From the NCBI RefSeq assembly GCF_900582625.1, contig NZ_UTIQ01000084.1, forward strand, positions 558,001 to 622,000: 64,000 nucleotides of DNA, in the 5' to 3' direction. The DNA is from Pseudomonas viridiflava. GTDB lineage: Bacteria; Pseudomonadota; Gammaproteobacteria; Pseudomonadales; Pseudomonadaceae. Shown piece by piece: positions 54,879-64,000 of this stretch. Made by a program: the position numbers and the translations under genes. The notes below the pieces were generated by a model, which did no database searches, was not told the origin of the DNA, and saw nothing but the letters and a program-made list of their open reading frames with translations. Within the stretch, counting starts at the first letter, position 1. Each line of letters begins with the position of its first letter.

Positions 54879-57761
54879 TTAAGACGCGATGCTGCTCTGC
54901 TCCAGCAACAATTTAAAGAAATGCTCCGCCGCCAACGGTCGGCTGATCAGGAAGCCCTGGATCTCGTCGCACTGCTGGGCTTTGAGGAAGTTCATCTGCG
55001 CCTGGGTTTCCACGCCCTCGGCCACCACTTTCAGTTCCAGGCTGTGGGCCATGGCGATAATGGCGCGCGTGATAGCGGCGTCTTCGCCGTTGGCTGACAG
55101 GTCGCGGATGAAGGATTGGTCGATCTTCACGTAGTCCACCGGGAAGCGCTTGAGGTAGCTCAGCGAGGAATAGCCGGTGCCGAAGTCGTCGATGGCCAGT
55201 TTCACGCCCATCTGCCGCAGTTGGTGGAAGGTGCTGATCACGTTCTCGACGTTGTCGAGCAACTGGCTTTCGGTCAGTTCCAGTTCCAGCAGGTGCGGCG
55301 CCAGCCCGGTTTCGTCGAGCACCTGGCGCACCAGTGCGGTGAGGTTGCCTTGGCGCAGTTGGTGCACCGAAAGATTCACCGACACGCGAATATCGGCCAG
55401 GCCCATGGTCTGCCATTCGCGCGCCTGACGGCAGGCTTGGCGCAGCACGAATTCACCGATGGGCGCGATTAAGCCGGTTTCTTCGGCCAGGCCGATAAAG
55501 TCGCCGGGCGGCACCAGGCCGTGTTCCGGGTGACGCCAGCGCACCAGCGCCTCAGCCGAGCTGAGGGTGTCGGTGACCATGCACAGTTTCGGTTGGTAGA
55601 AGACTTCCAACTGGCCCAGCTCGATGCCTTTGCGCAGTTGGTTTTCCAGTTGCAGGCGCTCCAGCGTGCAGGCTTGCAGGTTGTCGGTGAAGAACTGGAA
55701 GGTGTTGCCGCCCAGGTGCTTGGCGTGCTGCATGGCCATGTTGGCCTGGCTGATCAGCGCGCTCATTTCCCGCGCGTTTTCCGGCAGCAGACTGATGCCG
55801 ATGGAAGCGCTGACCACCAGTTCCTGGCCGCCCACGGTCATGGGCGTGCGCAGTTTGGCGAGCAAGCGGCTGGCCAGACGGGCCAGGTTCGACAGGCTGC
55901 CGTAGCTGTCGAGAATCACGGCAAATTCATCGCCCGAGAGTCGCGCCAGGGTGTCGGCTTCCGGCATGGATTGGGTCAGACGGCGGCTCATTTGCCCCAG
56001 CAACTGATCGGCCACTTCGTGGCCCAGGCTGTCGTTGAGCAGTTTGAAACGGTCAAGGTCGATGTGCAGCAACGCCAACGTGCGCTCGCCTTGGCGAGCC
56101 CGTTCGCTGGCTTCGTGCAGGCGCGCTTTGAACAGCGTGCGGTTGGCCAGGCCGGTGAGTTCGTCGTAGTGCGAGAGGTAGCGCAGGCGCTCCTCGGCTT
56201 CGCGGCGCGAGGTGAGGTCAGCGAAGAAGCCGACGATGTGGCTGACCCGGCCACGGCTGTCGTGCACCACGTTCATTTGCAGCCATTGCGGGTACAGCTC
56301 GCCGTTCTTACGGGTTTCCACCAGCTCGCCCTGCCATTTGCCGTGCTGCTCCAGCTCCTGACGGATCACTTCGTATTGGCCGCGGTTGTCGCGGCTGCCG
56401 ATCATGCGCGTCACGCTCTGGCCGTGGACTTCCTCGGCGCCGTAGCCGGTCACGTCGCTGTACGCCTGGTTAACGGCGAGCACTTTGTAGTCGGGGTCGA
56501 GAATGATGATGCCTTCGCTGGCGGCCTCGAACACGATGGCGGCCAGGCGCTGTTCTTCGTCGCGGCTTTTCCAGGCGGTGATGTCGCGGCGGGTGCCGAG
56601 CATGCGCGTGACACGGCCACTGGCGTCGCGCTCCACGGCGCGGCCGCGGTCTTCCACCCAAAGCCATTGGTTGTCGGCGCGGCGGACGCGGTATTCGATT
56701 TCGTAGCCGTCGGTCAGGCCTTTCATGTGCTCCACCAAGGTGCGGCGCAGCAGGGGCAGGTCTTCGGGGTGCAGGCGCGGTTTCAGGTCGCGCAGCATGG
56801 CGGTGACGGCGTTGGGGTCGAGGCCGAACAGTTCCTTGAGGCGCGAGTGGTGCACCTCGTCGGTTTCCAGGTTCCAGTCCCACATGCCCAGCTCGCTGGC
56901 TTCCAGGGCCATGGCCAGGCGCGCTTCGCTTTTGCTCAAGGCGTGGCTGGCAGCATCCAGCTCCAGCGTGCGCTGGGCCACGCGTATTTCCAGCTCATTG
57001 TGGGCGTCGCGCAGTTCGCGTTCGGCGCGACGGCGCTGTTCTATTTCCCGCGCCAGCTCGCCGTTCAGGCCTTCGGCCTGGCCTTTGGCGTGTTCCAGAC
57101 GGCTGATCAGCGCCTGGTTATGAAAGCGCTGCACCAGGCTGCGCTGCACCAGCCGGTTGATCTGCCAGGCCACGACCAGCAACGCGCCGAACAGGATCAG
57201 GCCAAGCAGGCCCCAACCTTGTTGGGTGTCGTTGCCGGACAGCAGCAAATAGCCCACCGCCGGCACCAAGCAGGGCAGGGCGAAGGTCAGAAAGGCGGTG
57301 AGGCTAACGGCGTAGGCGACGCTGGCGGACAAAATGGCCGCGCTGATCAGCCCGAACATCAGCACTTGCTGGAAGAAGGCGTTCGGCGGCACCAGCGCGA
57401 TGGCGCCAATGGCCAGGGCCACGCCCGAGGCGAAGGCGCCGAGCAAAAACATCTGCCGCCAATGGGGTTTGGCTTGGCGCGACGGCAGCGCGGCATTGAA
57501 CGCGGCCACCTGAATCAGGCGCAGCACCGCCAGCGTCACCACGCCCACCAGCCAGCCGGCGAGCAGCAGGTCGCCGCGCGGCTCCCATAACAGGTAGGCG
57601 CAGGCCAGGCCGCAAAGAAGCATGAACAGGGTGGGAATGCGTGAGCCCTCGTACAACAAACGAGTGCGCTCAACGGCGATGTCGGTAGCGAACAGCTGGC
57701 GAATGTCTCGATCGGTCTCTGCCAGTGGCAGTTCGAGAGGACGCCTGGAATGTGCGGTCAT
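54879..57761 (-). CDS. Membrane PAS-GGDEF-EAL protein, c-di-GMP phosphodiesterase
   Basis: A 960-residue inner-membrane sensor enzyme. About six helices fill residues 40-210 (first [16 protein letters not shown]), then a coiled coil (~220-285), two PAS domains (~290-410 and ~415-530), GGDEF (~535-700) and EAL (~705-955). The GGDEF site is changed to SGDEF ([10 protein letters not shown]), so cyclase activity is doubtful. The EAL residues are intact: [52 protein letters not shown] 57761 follows AAAGGG. A gene of this type sits next to uvrD in other Pseudomonas. Confidence 0.92.
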   Translation of the reverse strand: MTAHSRRPLELPLAETDRDIRQLFATDIAVERTRLLYEGSRIPTLFMLLCGLACAYLLWEPRGDLLLAGWLVGVVTLAVLRLIQVAAFNAALPSRQAKPHWRQMFLLGAFASGVALAIGAIALVPPNAFFQQVLMFGLISAAILSASVAYAVSLTAFLTFALPCLVPAVGYLLLSGNDTQQGWGLLGLILFGALLVVAWQINRLVQRSLVQRFHNQALISRLEHAKGQAEGLNGELAREIEQRRRAERELRDAHNELEIRVAQRTLELDAASHALSKSEARLAMALEASELGMWDWNLETDEVHHSRLKELFGLDPNAVTAMLRDLKPRLHPEDLPLLRRTLVEHMKGLTDGYEIEYRVRRADNQWLWVEDRGRAVERDASGRVTRMLGTRRDITAWKSRDEEQRLAAIVFEAASEGIIILDPDYKVLAVNQAYSDVTGYGAEEVHGQSVTRMIGSRDNRGQYEVIRQELEQHGKWQGELVETRKNGELYPQWLQMNVVHDSRGRVSHIVGFFADLTSRREAEERLRYLSHYDELTGLANRTLFKARLHEASERARQGERTLALLHIDLDRFKLLNDSLGHEVADQLLGQMSRRLTQSMPEADTLARLSGDEFAVILDSYGSLSNLARLASRLLAKLRTPMTVGGQELVVSASIGISLLPENAREMSALISQANMAMQHAKHLGGNTFQFFTDNLQACTLERLQLENQLRKGIELGQLEVFYQPKLCMVTDTLSSAEALVRWRHPEHGLVPPGDFIGLAEETGLIAPIGEFVLRQACRQAREWQTMGLADIRVSVNLSVHQLRQGNLTALVRQVLDETGLAPHLLELELTESQLLDNVENVISTFHQLRQMGVKLAIDDFGTGYSSLSYLKRFPVDYVKIDQSFIRDLSANGEDAAITRAIIAMAHSLELKVVAEGVETQAQMNFLKAQQCDEIQGFLISRPLAAEHFFKLLLEQSSIAS

Positions 57762-57984
57762 AGGCCCTTTTCTTGTAATGGTTATGCCTAGTCGTGGCCG
57801 GAGCATACACAACCGAAGCCGTTGGCCCAAGGCTCAATCTCGGCATTTTCACCGTGAATACCCCTTACTTTCGATAGCGCGCCCAGTGCCGCTGCGTTGA
57901 CCTGCCGGTCGTCGGTTATGCGTTGCCCCGTGCATCGGTCGTGCGGCGTTTGCCCTGACTACCCCGGCCCCCTAGAATGCCGCG

Positions 57985-60174
57985 ATGCGCGACGATCTCT
58001 CCCTTCTGCTTAATTCCCTCAACGACGCTCAACGCCAGGCCGTAGCGGCCCCGGTGGGGCGTCAGTTGGTTCTGGCCGGCGCTGGTTCCGGCAAAACCCG
58101 CGTGCTGGTGCACCGCATCGCCTGGTTGATCCAGGTTGAAGGCGCCTCGCCGCACTCGATTCTGTCGGTGACGTTCACCAACAAAGCCGCCGCCGAAATG
58201 CGTCACCGCATTCAGCAACTGCTGGGGCTCAACCCGGCCGGCATGTGGGTGGGCACGTTCCACGGCCTGGCCCATCGCCTGTTGCGGGCGCATTGGCAGG
58301 AAGCGGGGCTGAACCAGAATTTCCAGATTCTCGACAGCGACGACCAGCAGCGCCTGGTCAAGCGCGTGATGCGTGAGCTGGGCCTGGATGAACAACGCTG
58401 GCCGGCGCGTCAGGCGCAGTGGTTTATCAATGGTCAGAAAGACGAAGGCCTGCGGCCCAAGCATATCCAGCCGGGCGGCGACATGTTCCTCGCCACCATG
58501 CGCTCTGTTTATGAAGCCTACGAAGCGGCGTGCCTGCGCGCCGGGGTGATCGATTTCTCCGAACTGCTGCTGCGTGCCCTCGACCTGTGGCGCGACAACC
58601 CGGGCCTGCTGGAGCATTACCAGCGCCGCTTCCGCCACATTCTGGTCGACGAATTCCAAGACACCAACGCCGTGCAATACGCCTGGCTGCGCCTGCTCGG
58701 CAAAGGCGGCGACAGCCTGATGGTGGTGGGCGATGACGACCAGTCGATCTATGGCTGGCGCGGCGCCAAAATTGAGAACATTCACCAGTACTCCAGCGAT
58801 TTCCCGGATGCCGAGACCATTCGCCTGGAGCAGAACTACCGCTCCACGGCCAGCATTCTCAAGGCCGCCAACGCGCTGATCGTCAACAACAGCGGGCGCC
58901 TGGGCAAAGAGCTGTGGACCGACGGCGGCGACGGCGACGCCATCAGCCTGTATGCCGCCTTCAACGAACACGACGAAGCGCGTTACGTGGTCGAAACCAT
59001 CGAAGACGCGCTGCGTAAAAACGGCTTGTTGCGCAGCGAAATTGCCATTCTTTACCGCTCCAACGCCCAGTCGCGGGTGCTGGAAGAGGCGTTGCTGCGC
59101 GAGCGCATTCCGTACCGTATTTATGGCGGCCAGCGCTTCTTCGAACGCGCTGAAATCAAGAACGCCATGGCCTACCTGCGCCTGCTCGAAGGGCGCGGCA
59201 ATGATGCGGCGCTGGAGCGGATTATCAACGTGCCGGCGCGTGGTATTGGCGAGAAAACCGTTGAAGCCATTCGCGAACACGCGCGCCACAGCGATCTGTC
59301 GATGTGGGAAGCCATGCGCCAGTTGGTGGCCAATAAAGGTGTGACCGGTCGCGCTGCCAGTGCGCTGGGCGGGTTTATCGAGCTGATCGAAAACCTCGCG
59401 GCCAAGGTCATGGAAATGCCGCTGCACCTGATGACCCAAACGGTGATCGAGCAGTCCGGCCTCATCACTTATCACAAAGAAGAAAAAGGCGAGAAAGGCC
59501 AGGCTCGGGTGGAAAACCTTGAGGAATTGGTCAGCGCCGCGCGCAATTTCGAGAACAGCGAAGAAGACGACCAGACGCCATTGGCCGCCTTCCTCGGCCA
59601 CGCTTCGCTGGAAGCCGGCGACGCGCAAGCCGACGAACACGAAGACAGCGTGCAGTTGATGACGCTGCACAGCGCCAAAGGCCTGGAATTCCCGCTGGTG
59701 TTTTTGGTGGGCATGGAAGAAGGGCTGTTCCCGCACAAGATGAGCCTGGAAGAACCGGGTCGCTTGGAAGAAGAACGGCGCCTGGCTTACGTGGGCATCA
59801 CCCGCGCCATGCAGAACCTGGTGCTCACCTACGCCGAAACGCGCCGGCTGTATGGCAGCGAGACCTACAACAAAGTCTCGCGCTTCGTCCGCGAAGTGCC
59901 GCCCGCGCTGATTCAGGAAGTGCGCCTGTCCAACAGCGTCAGCCGCCCTTATGGCAACAGCAATCGCGGCGCCAACACCGGCAGCATGTTTGCCAACGCT
60001 GAAGTGCCCGACACCGAATTCCGCTTGGGCCAGGCCGTTAAACACGCGCTGTTTGGCGAAGGGGTGATTCTCAACTTCGAAGGCGCCGGCGCGCAGGCGC
60101 GGGTGCAGGTGAACTTCGCGGCTGAGGGCACCAAGTGGTTGATGATGGGCTATGCGAAGTTGGAGCCGCTCTGA
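57985..60174 (+). CDS. uvrD: DNA helicase II
   Basis: A 729-residue SF1 helicase for nucleotide-excision and mismatch repair. Motifs appear in order: LNDAQRQAV (Q motif) at 12-20, Walker A AGAGSGKT at 31-38, DEFQDTN near 222-228, GDDDQSIYGWRG, QNYRST, and VQLMTLHSAKGLEFPLVF, with VGITRAM towards the end. A C-terminal Tudor-like end (VNFAAEGTKWLMMGYAKLEPL) is present. Length is normal. It is divergent from the PAS-GGDEF-EAL gene by about 220 bases. A LexA box was not seen. Confidence 0.96.
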   Translation: MRDDLSLLLNSLNDAQRQAVAAPVGRQLVLAGAGSGKTRVLVHRIAWLIQVEGASPHSILSVTFTNKAAAEMRHRIQQLLGLNPAGMWVGTFHGLAHRLLRAHWQEAGLNQNFQILDSDDQQRLVKRVMRELGLDEQRWPARQAQWFINGQKDEGLRPKHIQPGGDMFLATMRSVYEAYEAACLRAGVIDFSELLLRALDLWRDNPGLLEHYQRRFRHILVDEFQDTNAVQYAWLRLLGKGGDSLMVVGDDDQSIYGWRGAKIENIHQYSSDFPDAETIRLEQNYRSTASILKAANALIVNNSGRLGKELWTDGGDGDAISLYAAFNEHDEARYVVETIEDALRKNGLLRSEIAILYRSNAQSRVLEEALLRERIPYRIYGGQRFFERAEIKNAMAYLRLLEGRGNDAALERIINVPARGIGEKTVEAIREHARHSDLSMWEAMRQLVANKGVTGRAASALGGFIELIENLAAKVMEMPLHLMTQTVIEQSGLITYHKEEKGEKGQARVENLEELVSAARNFENSEEDDQTPLAAFLGHASLEAGDAQADEHEDSVQLMTLHSAKGLEFPLVFLVGMEEGLFPHKMSLEEPGRLEEERRLAYVGITRAMQNLVLTYAETRRLYGSETYNKVSRFVREVPPALIQEVRLSNSVSRPYGNSNRGANTGSMFANAEVPDTEFRLGQAVKHALFGEGVILNFEGAGAQARVQVNFAAEGTKWLMMGYAKLEPL

Positions 60175-60196
60175 CGGTTTCGTTTTCTGTTAGAAC

Positions 60197-60264
60197 CCAT
60201 CGGGGCTAAAGCCGCTCCCACAGGATTGTGCGTTTTCTGTAGGAGCGGCTTTAGCCGCGATGCA
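60197..60264. repeat. Family A inverted repeat pair after uvrD
   Basis: GGGGCTAAAGCCGCTCCCAC (60201-60220) and GTAGGAGCGGCTTTAGCCGC (60240-60259) face each other with about 20 bases between. They could form a stem-loop at the 3' end of uvrD. Confidence 0.88.
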
Positions 60265-60300
60265 TTTCCCGCCCCTATTTTCGGCTGAAAGGATTTCACC

Positions 60301-62124
60301 GTGCGCCTCTCTCCCCTTGTCGCCTTGCTCACCTCCTTACTCGTGCCGCTGCATGCCGTCGCCGGCCTGTTTGGCAAAGACGGCCCGCCGCTGAGTGTGG
60401 AGCGCGACGTCAGCAAGTACCTCGACTGGAACACCGGCATGCAGCGCGAACGGGTGACGTACGTTCTGCGCATGAACGGCCGCAAGCTCAGTGACGAGAC
60501 CATCACCAAGGCCGTGGGTGCGAAGGAAGAGAGGCTCTACGCGACCAACATCTTCGCCGCCATCAGCGCCGGGCCTAACGATGCGTTGGTGCTCTATGGC
60601 TCAAACGGGCTGTACAACCTGGCCACGCTGCACGTTGAAGGCAAAGCGCTAACGGGCAAAACGCTGCTCAATGAGGTGACGCAAAACTGGTTTACCGATG
60701 CGCGCATGGACGGCTGGGTGTCGGTGCAGCAGGAGGGTCATTTGCACTTGGTGCAACTCAGTCCGTTGAAAATGGTGGATGTCGGACCCGGCGTGTTGCT
60801 CGATGTGCGCGGCGATACCGCGCTGTTGGCCAAAGAGGGTTATCGCGAACCCCAATCGACCATCCGCGCCGTGAGCATCGGCCAGGCCAAGCAAGTGGCC
60901 GAGCTGTCGCTGCCCACTGCCTGCTTTGCGCTGCCGCGTTTCGAGTTCACCCATCCGGCGGTCTACGGCGACATGGACACGTCCACGCTGGAAACCCTTC
61001 TATTTAAAGATGGCCCGACCTGGTTCGACACCAACTTCACCCTGACCACCGGCGCCACGCCGCAGTTGCAGCTCAAAAGCACCCAGCAATTGCCCAAGCC
61101 GCCAGTGGAGCGCTGGTCGGTGACGGTTCGCGAGCCGGACCTCGGCCGCCCGCCGCGCAAGCCCGAAGAGCTCGACTACGCGTCTACGCCGTCTTATGAA
61201 GAAAATGACGACACCATCGACCCCGAGCCTGTCGCCTGCGCGAGCATCAACCCCAACCCGGGCATCAATGCCGGCAAGGCGCCGTACCCGACGCAGTCGA
61301 TCATGGCCGAAGACTTGTGCCTGGGCGACGACATGCCCGGCATCACCGATGCCATGCGCAAGCAGCGCTGCGTACTTCCGGCCACCACAAAAGTGATCAC
61401 CAAAGGGCCGCAGTGGCAGTTGGAAGAGGTGCGCTTCGCCTATCGCCCGCAAGGCGGCAAGGCCCAGGTTGAGCAGGTGGTTTACCAGCTACGCGAGGGC
61501 AAGCAGGTGCACCGCGCCATTGCCGGCGCCTTGGGCGAAGGCCTGCGCTTGCGTGAAGTGGCGATAACGGGCGAGGGCCAGGCGCTGATCAAGGGGCGTG
61601 GCGAAGGGGCGTATGAGCTGTTCCGCTTGTCATCCGGCGCTGACGGCAAACTGCTGCTCGAATTTCTCGACACCGTGCCGTTCCCGGCCACTCCATTCGA
61701 CACCAGCAAGCCGGGCTGGGTGTACCAGCGCAGCGCGGGTTTCCTGATGAGGGCGCAGCCGTTTGGATTCGAGCGCATCGGCAAGGGCTTGCTCGATGTG
61801 CGCGGCACCGAGCTGCTTTATTACTACACCGACTACGACAACGACGACCTGGTGCTGCTCGCCAAGGATTTCCAGCCGGAGCCGCAGCAGCGTGAAACCG
61901 GCGAAGACGCACCGCGTTTAACCCTGAGCGGTAGCTGCAGGATGGACGACGATCCGTACTGGGAATTTGCCGTTCCGCCTGTCAACGCCACGCTGGCGCA
62001 GTCTGCCGCCTGGTTCAGCCGCAATTTCGATTACACGAACGGCAAGGCTGGCAGCATTGTCCTACGTAAAGATCATCAACTGCGCGTCAAACACGGCTGC
62101 GCTTCTGATGGCGGACAGAACTAA
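60301..62124 (+). CDS. Exported protein of unknown function
   Basis: A 607-residue protein that I do not recognise. It has a short signal peptide (LVALLTSLLVPLHAVA then GLFG) and no other membrane segment, so it should be periplasmic or exported. Four cysteine-containing segments are spread through it (TACFALP, VACASINP, EDLCLGDD, QRCVLP), followed by GSCRMDDDP and KHGCASDG. No repeats, coiled coil or enzymatic motif is visible. The start is GTG 60301, after AAAGG and 37 bases past the repeat pair. The Tim44-like gene follows at 95 bases. Confidence 0.72.
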   Translation: MRLSPLVALLTSLLVPLHAVAGLFGKDGPPLSVERDVSKYLDWNTGMQRERVTYVLRMNGRKLSDETITKAVGAKEERLYATNIFAAISAGPNDALVLYGSNGLYNLATLHVEGKALTGKTLLNEVTQNWFTDARMDGWVSVQQEGHLHLVQLSPLKMVDVGPGVLLDVRGDTALLAKEGYREPQSTIRAVSIGQAKQVAELSLPTACFALPRFEFTHPAVYGDMDTSTLETLLFKDGPTWFDTNFTLTTGATPQLQLKSTQQLPKPPVERWSVTVREPDLGRPPRKPEELDYASTPSYEENDDTIDPEPVACASINPNPGINAGKAPYPTQSIMAEDLCLGDDMPGITDAMRKQRCVLPATTKVITKGPQWQLEEVRFAYRPQGGKAQVEQVVYQLREGKQVHRAIAGALGEGLRLREVAITGEGQALIKGRGEGAYELFRLSSGADGKLLLEFLDTVPFPATPFDTSKPGWVYQRSAGFLMRAQPFGFERIGKGLLDVRGTELLYYYTDYDNDDLVLLAKDFQPEPQQRETGEDAPRLTLSGSCRMDDDPYWEFAVPPVNATLAQSAAWFSRNFDYTNGKAGSIVLRKDHQLRVKHGCASDGGQN

Positions 62125-62219
62125 ACGGCATAAATCCGGAAACATTCTGCTGCTGGTCATCACCGGGAAGCGTGTGCAACATGGCGCGCGTTGAGTCCTT
62201 TTAAAGAGAGTTGCGAACC

Positions 62220-63089
62220 ATGAAACGTTTCATCAGCCTGGCCATGATGCTCTGCGTCGCGTTGACGCTCAGCCTCGACGCCAATGCAAAGCGCATGGGC
62301 GGCGGTAAATCGTTCGGCTCCGCGCCAACCCATCAAACCCGTCAAGCCACCCCGCCGGCCAACCAGGCCGCCGCACCTGGCAAAGCCGCTCCGGCTGCTG
62401 CCGCCACCAGTGGCGCGTCCCGTTGGTTGGGCCCGTTGGCCGGCCTCGCCGCTGGCGGCCTGTTGGCCTCGATGTTTATGGGCGACGGCTTCCAAGGCAT
62501 GCAGATTTTCGACTTCCTGATCATTGCCCTGATCGCCTTTGTGATCTTCCGCTTCATCGCCGCCCGTCGTCGTCAGCAGAACGCTGGCCAGCCAGCCGCT
62601 GCCGGTGGTTACGCGCCAATGCAACGTGAAATGCCGGTGAATCAGCCGGTTGCTCCGGCCAGTAACTCGATTTTCGGCGGTGGCAGCTCGGCTGCAGCAG
62701 CGCCGGTCATCAAAGCACCGAGCTGGTTTAACGAGCAGCGTTTTGTCGAAGCCGGCAAAGAGCACTTCATGGCCCTGCAGCAACACTGGGACGCGGCGGA
62801 GATGGACAAGATCGCCGAATTCGTGACCCCGCAGATGCTCAGCTTCCTGAAGGCCGAGCGTGACGAATTGGGCGAGGGCTTCCAGTCCACTTACGTGGAA
62901 GAACTGCAGGCTCAGCTCGACGGTATCGACGAGCTGGCGGACAAAACCGTCGCCACGCTGACCTTCCGCGGCATCGTCAAGACTTCGCGTTTTGACCAGG
63001 GCGAAGCGTTCAGCGAAAGCTGGCGCATGGAGCGGGCCAACAGCGAGAACGCTCCTTGGCTGGTAGCGGGTATCCGTCAGAACAGCTAG
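62220..63089 (+). CDS. Tim44-domain membrane protein
   Basis: A 289-residue protein of the bacterial Tim44-like family. It starts with a signal or membrane segment (FISLAMMLCVALTLSLDANA), then a Gly/Ser/Ala/Pro-rich part, a transmembrane helix (FDFLIIALIAFVIFRFIAA, residues ~98-116), and a C-terminal Tim44 domain (VEAGKEHFMALQQHWDAAEM onward). The function in bacteria is unclear, maybe linked to membrane protein handling. ATG 62220 has AGAGAG upstream; a TTG three codons before it is in frame. A strong terminator follows. Confidence 0.85.
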   Translation: MKRFISLAMMLCVALTLSLDANAKRMGGGKSFGSAPTHQTRQATPPANQAAAPGKAAPAAAATSGASRWLGPLAGLAAGGLLASMFMGDGFQGMQIFDFLIIALIAFVIFRFIAARRRQQNAGQPAAAGGYAPMQREMPVNQPVAPASNSIFGGGSSAAAAPVIKAPSWFNEQRFVEAGKEHFMALQQHWDAAEMDKIAEFVTPQMLSFLKAERDELGEGFQSTYVEELQAQLDGIDELADKTVATLTFRGIVKTSRFDQGEAFSESWRMERANSENAPWLVAGIRQNS

Positions 63090-63111
63090 ACCTTCGCGGC
63101 ATCGCGACAGT

Positions 63112-63139
63112 AAAAAACCCGGGCTTGCCCGGGTTTTTT
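63112..63139 (+). terminator. Rho-independent terminator after the Tim44-like gene
   Basis: AAAAAACCCGGGC (63112-63124) pairs perfectly with GCCCGGGTTTTTT (63127-63139) around a two-base TT loop. It is close to symmetrical, so it would work in both directions. Confidence 0.93.
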
Positions 63140-63216
63140 CGTTAATGGACAGATAGTTTTTTTCTACCCGCCAGCTACTGTATAAAGCCCATCCCATTGC
63201 CCGAGGAGAGCCCGCC

Positions 63217-63624
63217 ATGGAAGAAGTGATCGACGAGCTGCGTGAGCTCAACGAGAAGGTACCGGTGCCCCTTGAACTGCCGGATGAAGAGCTGCTGGTG
63301 GAAATTGAAGAGCAGCTGCTGATCAATATTCCATTCGAATTCCGCGAGTTTCTGCTCAAAGTCAGCGACGTGGTTTACGGACGCCTGGAGCCGGTAACCG
63401 TCACCGACCCGCAATCGCACACCTACCTGCCGGAAGTGGCCTCGGTGGCCTGGTCACTCGGCGTGCCGCGCGAACTGATTCCGCTGTGCGAAGACAACGG
63501 CAACTACTACTGCGTCGAACTCGACGGCACCGTGTTGTTGTGGGATGGCGATGAAGAAGACCTCACCGACGAAAGCTGGGACTCGGTGTGGAAGTGGGCG
63601 CGTGAGGTGTGGCTGGAAAGTTGA
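63217..63624 (+). CDS. SMI1/KNR4-family protein
   Basis: A 135-residue acidic protein of the SMI1/KNR4 fold. The characteristic parts are LLVEIEEQLLINIPFEFREFLLKVSD, then VASVAWSLGVPRELIPLCED and NGNYYCVELDGTVLLWDGDE. Some family members are immunity proteins for contact-dependent toxins, but no toxin gene is nearby, and this position in the genus points to a housekeeping member. It is 78 bases after the preceding terminator and has an AGGAG ribosome site near 63202-63206. Confidence 0.85.
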   Translation: MEEVIDELRELNEKVPVPLELPDEELLVEIEEQLLINIPFEFREFLLKVSDVVYGRLEPVTVTDPQSHTYLPEVASVAWSLGVPRELIPLCEDNGNYYCVELDGTVLLWDGDEEDLTDESWDSVWKWAREVWLES

Positions 63625-63640
63625 GTGGTTGTTGGGGATG

Positions 63641-63690
63641 CGTTGGGCTTCGCTGCGCTCAACCCAACCTACGCCGCAGGTGGGTTGGGG
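63641..63690. repeat. Family D repeat pair
   Basis: GGGCTTCGCTGCGCTCAACC and CAACCTACGCCGCAGGTGGG form a family D element like the one at 38474-38522, read in the opposite direction. Confidence 0.6.
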
Positions 63691-63714
63691 CGGGCGGTGT
63701 TCACTAGGATGACA

Positions 63715-63990
63715 GAGCTTCCGACACAGACACCCGTCATCCTCGCGAACGCGGGGATCCAGAATTTCGGACCTGGCGGCTATTTTCGAAGCGCGTCCGA
63801 AAATGCCTTCTGACTCAAGATTCTGGATCCCCGCGTGCGCGAGGATGACGGAGTTTTAACCACTACATCCGTCATTCCCGCGCAGGCGGCGGATCGCTGG
63901 TTTCGCGAGGTTGACGGCGATTTCAATACGTACAGCCGTCATCCTCGCGAAGGCGGGGATCCAGTATTTCGGACCTGGAGGCTATTTTCG
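63715..63990. repeat. Family B units near the right end
   Basis: Four CGTCAT arms (near 63736, 63871, 63938 and, inverted, 63845) with GCGAACGCGGGGATCCAGAA and GGATCCCCGCGTGCGCGAGG partners. Spacing is irregular, unlike the 149-base array, and the units continue to the edge. Confidence 0.8.
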
Positions 63991-64000
63991 TGGCGCGCCC

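Larger units (their letters stand above)
63625..64000. other. Repeat-filled right end of the window
   Basis: No gene is supported in these 376 bases. A family D repeat (63641-63690) is followed by family B units. The short open frames crossing it are repeat-encoded. Confidence 0.6.

Noticed and set aside
55521..57590. A 689-residue open frame opposite the PAS-GGDEF-EAL gene
   Set aside because: His/Gln/Ala-rich shadow with no domain; the minus strand gene is certain.
57916..60045. A 709-residue open frame opposite uvrD
   Set aside because: It is a high-GC shadow of uvrD, whose helicase motifs are complete on the plus strand.
63217..63624. Immunity gene of a toxin system (SMI1/KNR4)
   Set aside because: No toxin, Rhs or CDI gene is next to it; single housekeeping-type gene.

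Overview
The window is chromosomal DNA from a gammaproteobacterium, most likely a Pseudomonas. The evidence is GC-rich codon use, a cobGHI/cobL-cbiD-cobK arrangement and a riboswitch-controlled cbtBA pair of the kind known in that genus, an aspA gene next to its LysR gene, a PAS-GGDEF-EAL gene beside uvrD, and several short palindromic repeat families in the gaps. No phage, plasmid, transposase, rRNA, tRNA or CRISPR was recognised.

Region 1 (1-6050) is an aerobic cobalamin block: cobI, cobH and cobG leftward, and cobL, cbiD and cobK rightward, packed with 1-4 base overlaps or gaps. Region 2 (6057-17352) is an unusual accessory-looking cluster: a leftward run of a polyamine-type ABC importer, a GT1-like glycosyltransferase, two cupins, an AmgK-like sugar or amino-alcohol kinase and an aldehyde dehydrogenase, with a divergent GntR regulator and a second, paralogous glycosyltransferase. 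I do not recognise a described pathway with this gene set, and it is the best candidate for an undescribed system. Region 3 (17519-19482) is a two-gene signalling unit, a response regulator-CheC protein and a PAS-diguanylate cyclase.

Region 4 (19511-31475) is the second cobalamin block: cobN with a ChlI-type AAA+ protein and a VWA protein, cobW, cbtB, cbtA, cobE and cobM. Two cobalamin riboswitches lie back to back between cobW and cbtB. A trimeric autotransporter adhesin gene with ten 102-bp repeats sits inside this block, between cobN and chlI. Between them the two blocks give nearly the whole ring-modifying and cobalt-insertion section of aerobic B12 synthesis; cobJ and the late steps are not in the window.

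Region 5 (31600-44447) is mostly housekeeping: cyclopropane fatty acid synthase, cardiolipin synthase, a Zur-box-preceded ZigA-type zinc GTPase, another COG0523 GTPase, a hydrolase, a CPA2 antiporter, and a LysR gene divergent from aspA. Region 6 (44686-49051) holds glutaminase and a MocR regulator divergent from a paiB-GNAT-GNAT operon. Region 7 (49577-64000) has a classical autotransporter, a 149-bp-period repeat array, a short FimV-like protein, a large c-di-GMP enzyme, uvrD, an exported protein of unknown function, a Tim44-like protein and a SMI1/KNR4 protein.

Four repeat families recur in the gaps: A (GTAGGAGCGGCTTTAGCCGC-like), B (CCGTCATCCCCGCGAACGCG-like), C (CCCTCTCCCGCTTGCGGGAG-like) and D (GCGCAGCGAAGCCCAAC-like). 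All coordinates were read by eye and no database search was possible; family calls rest on recognised motifs and gene order.
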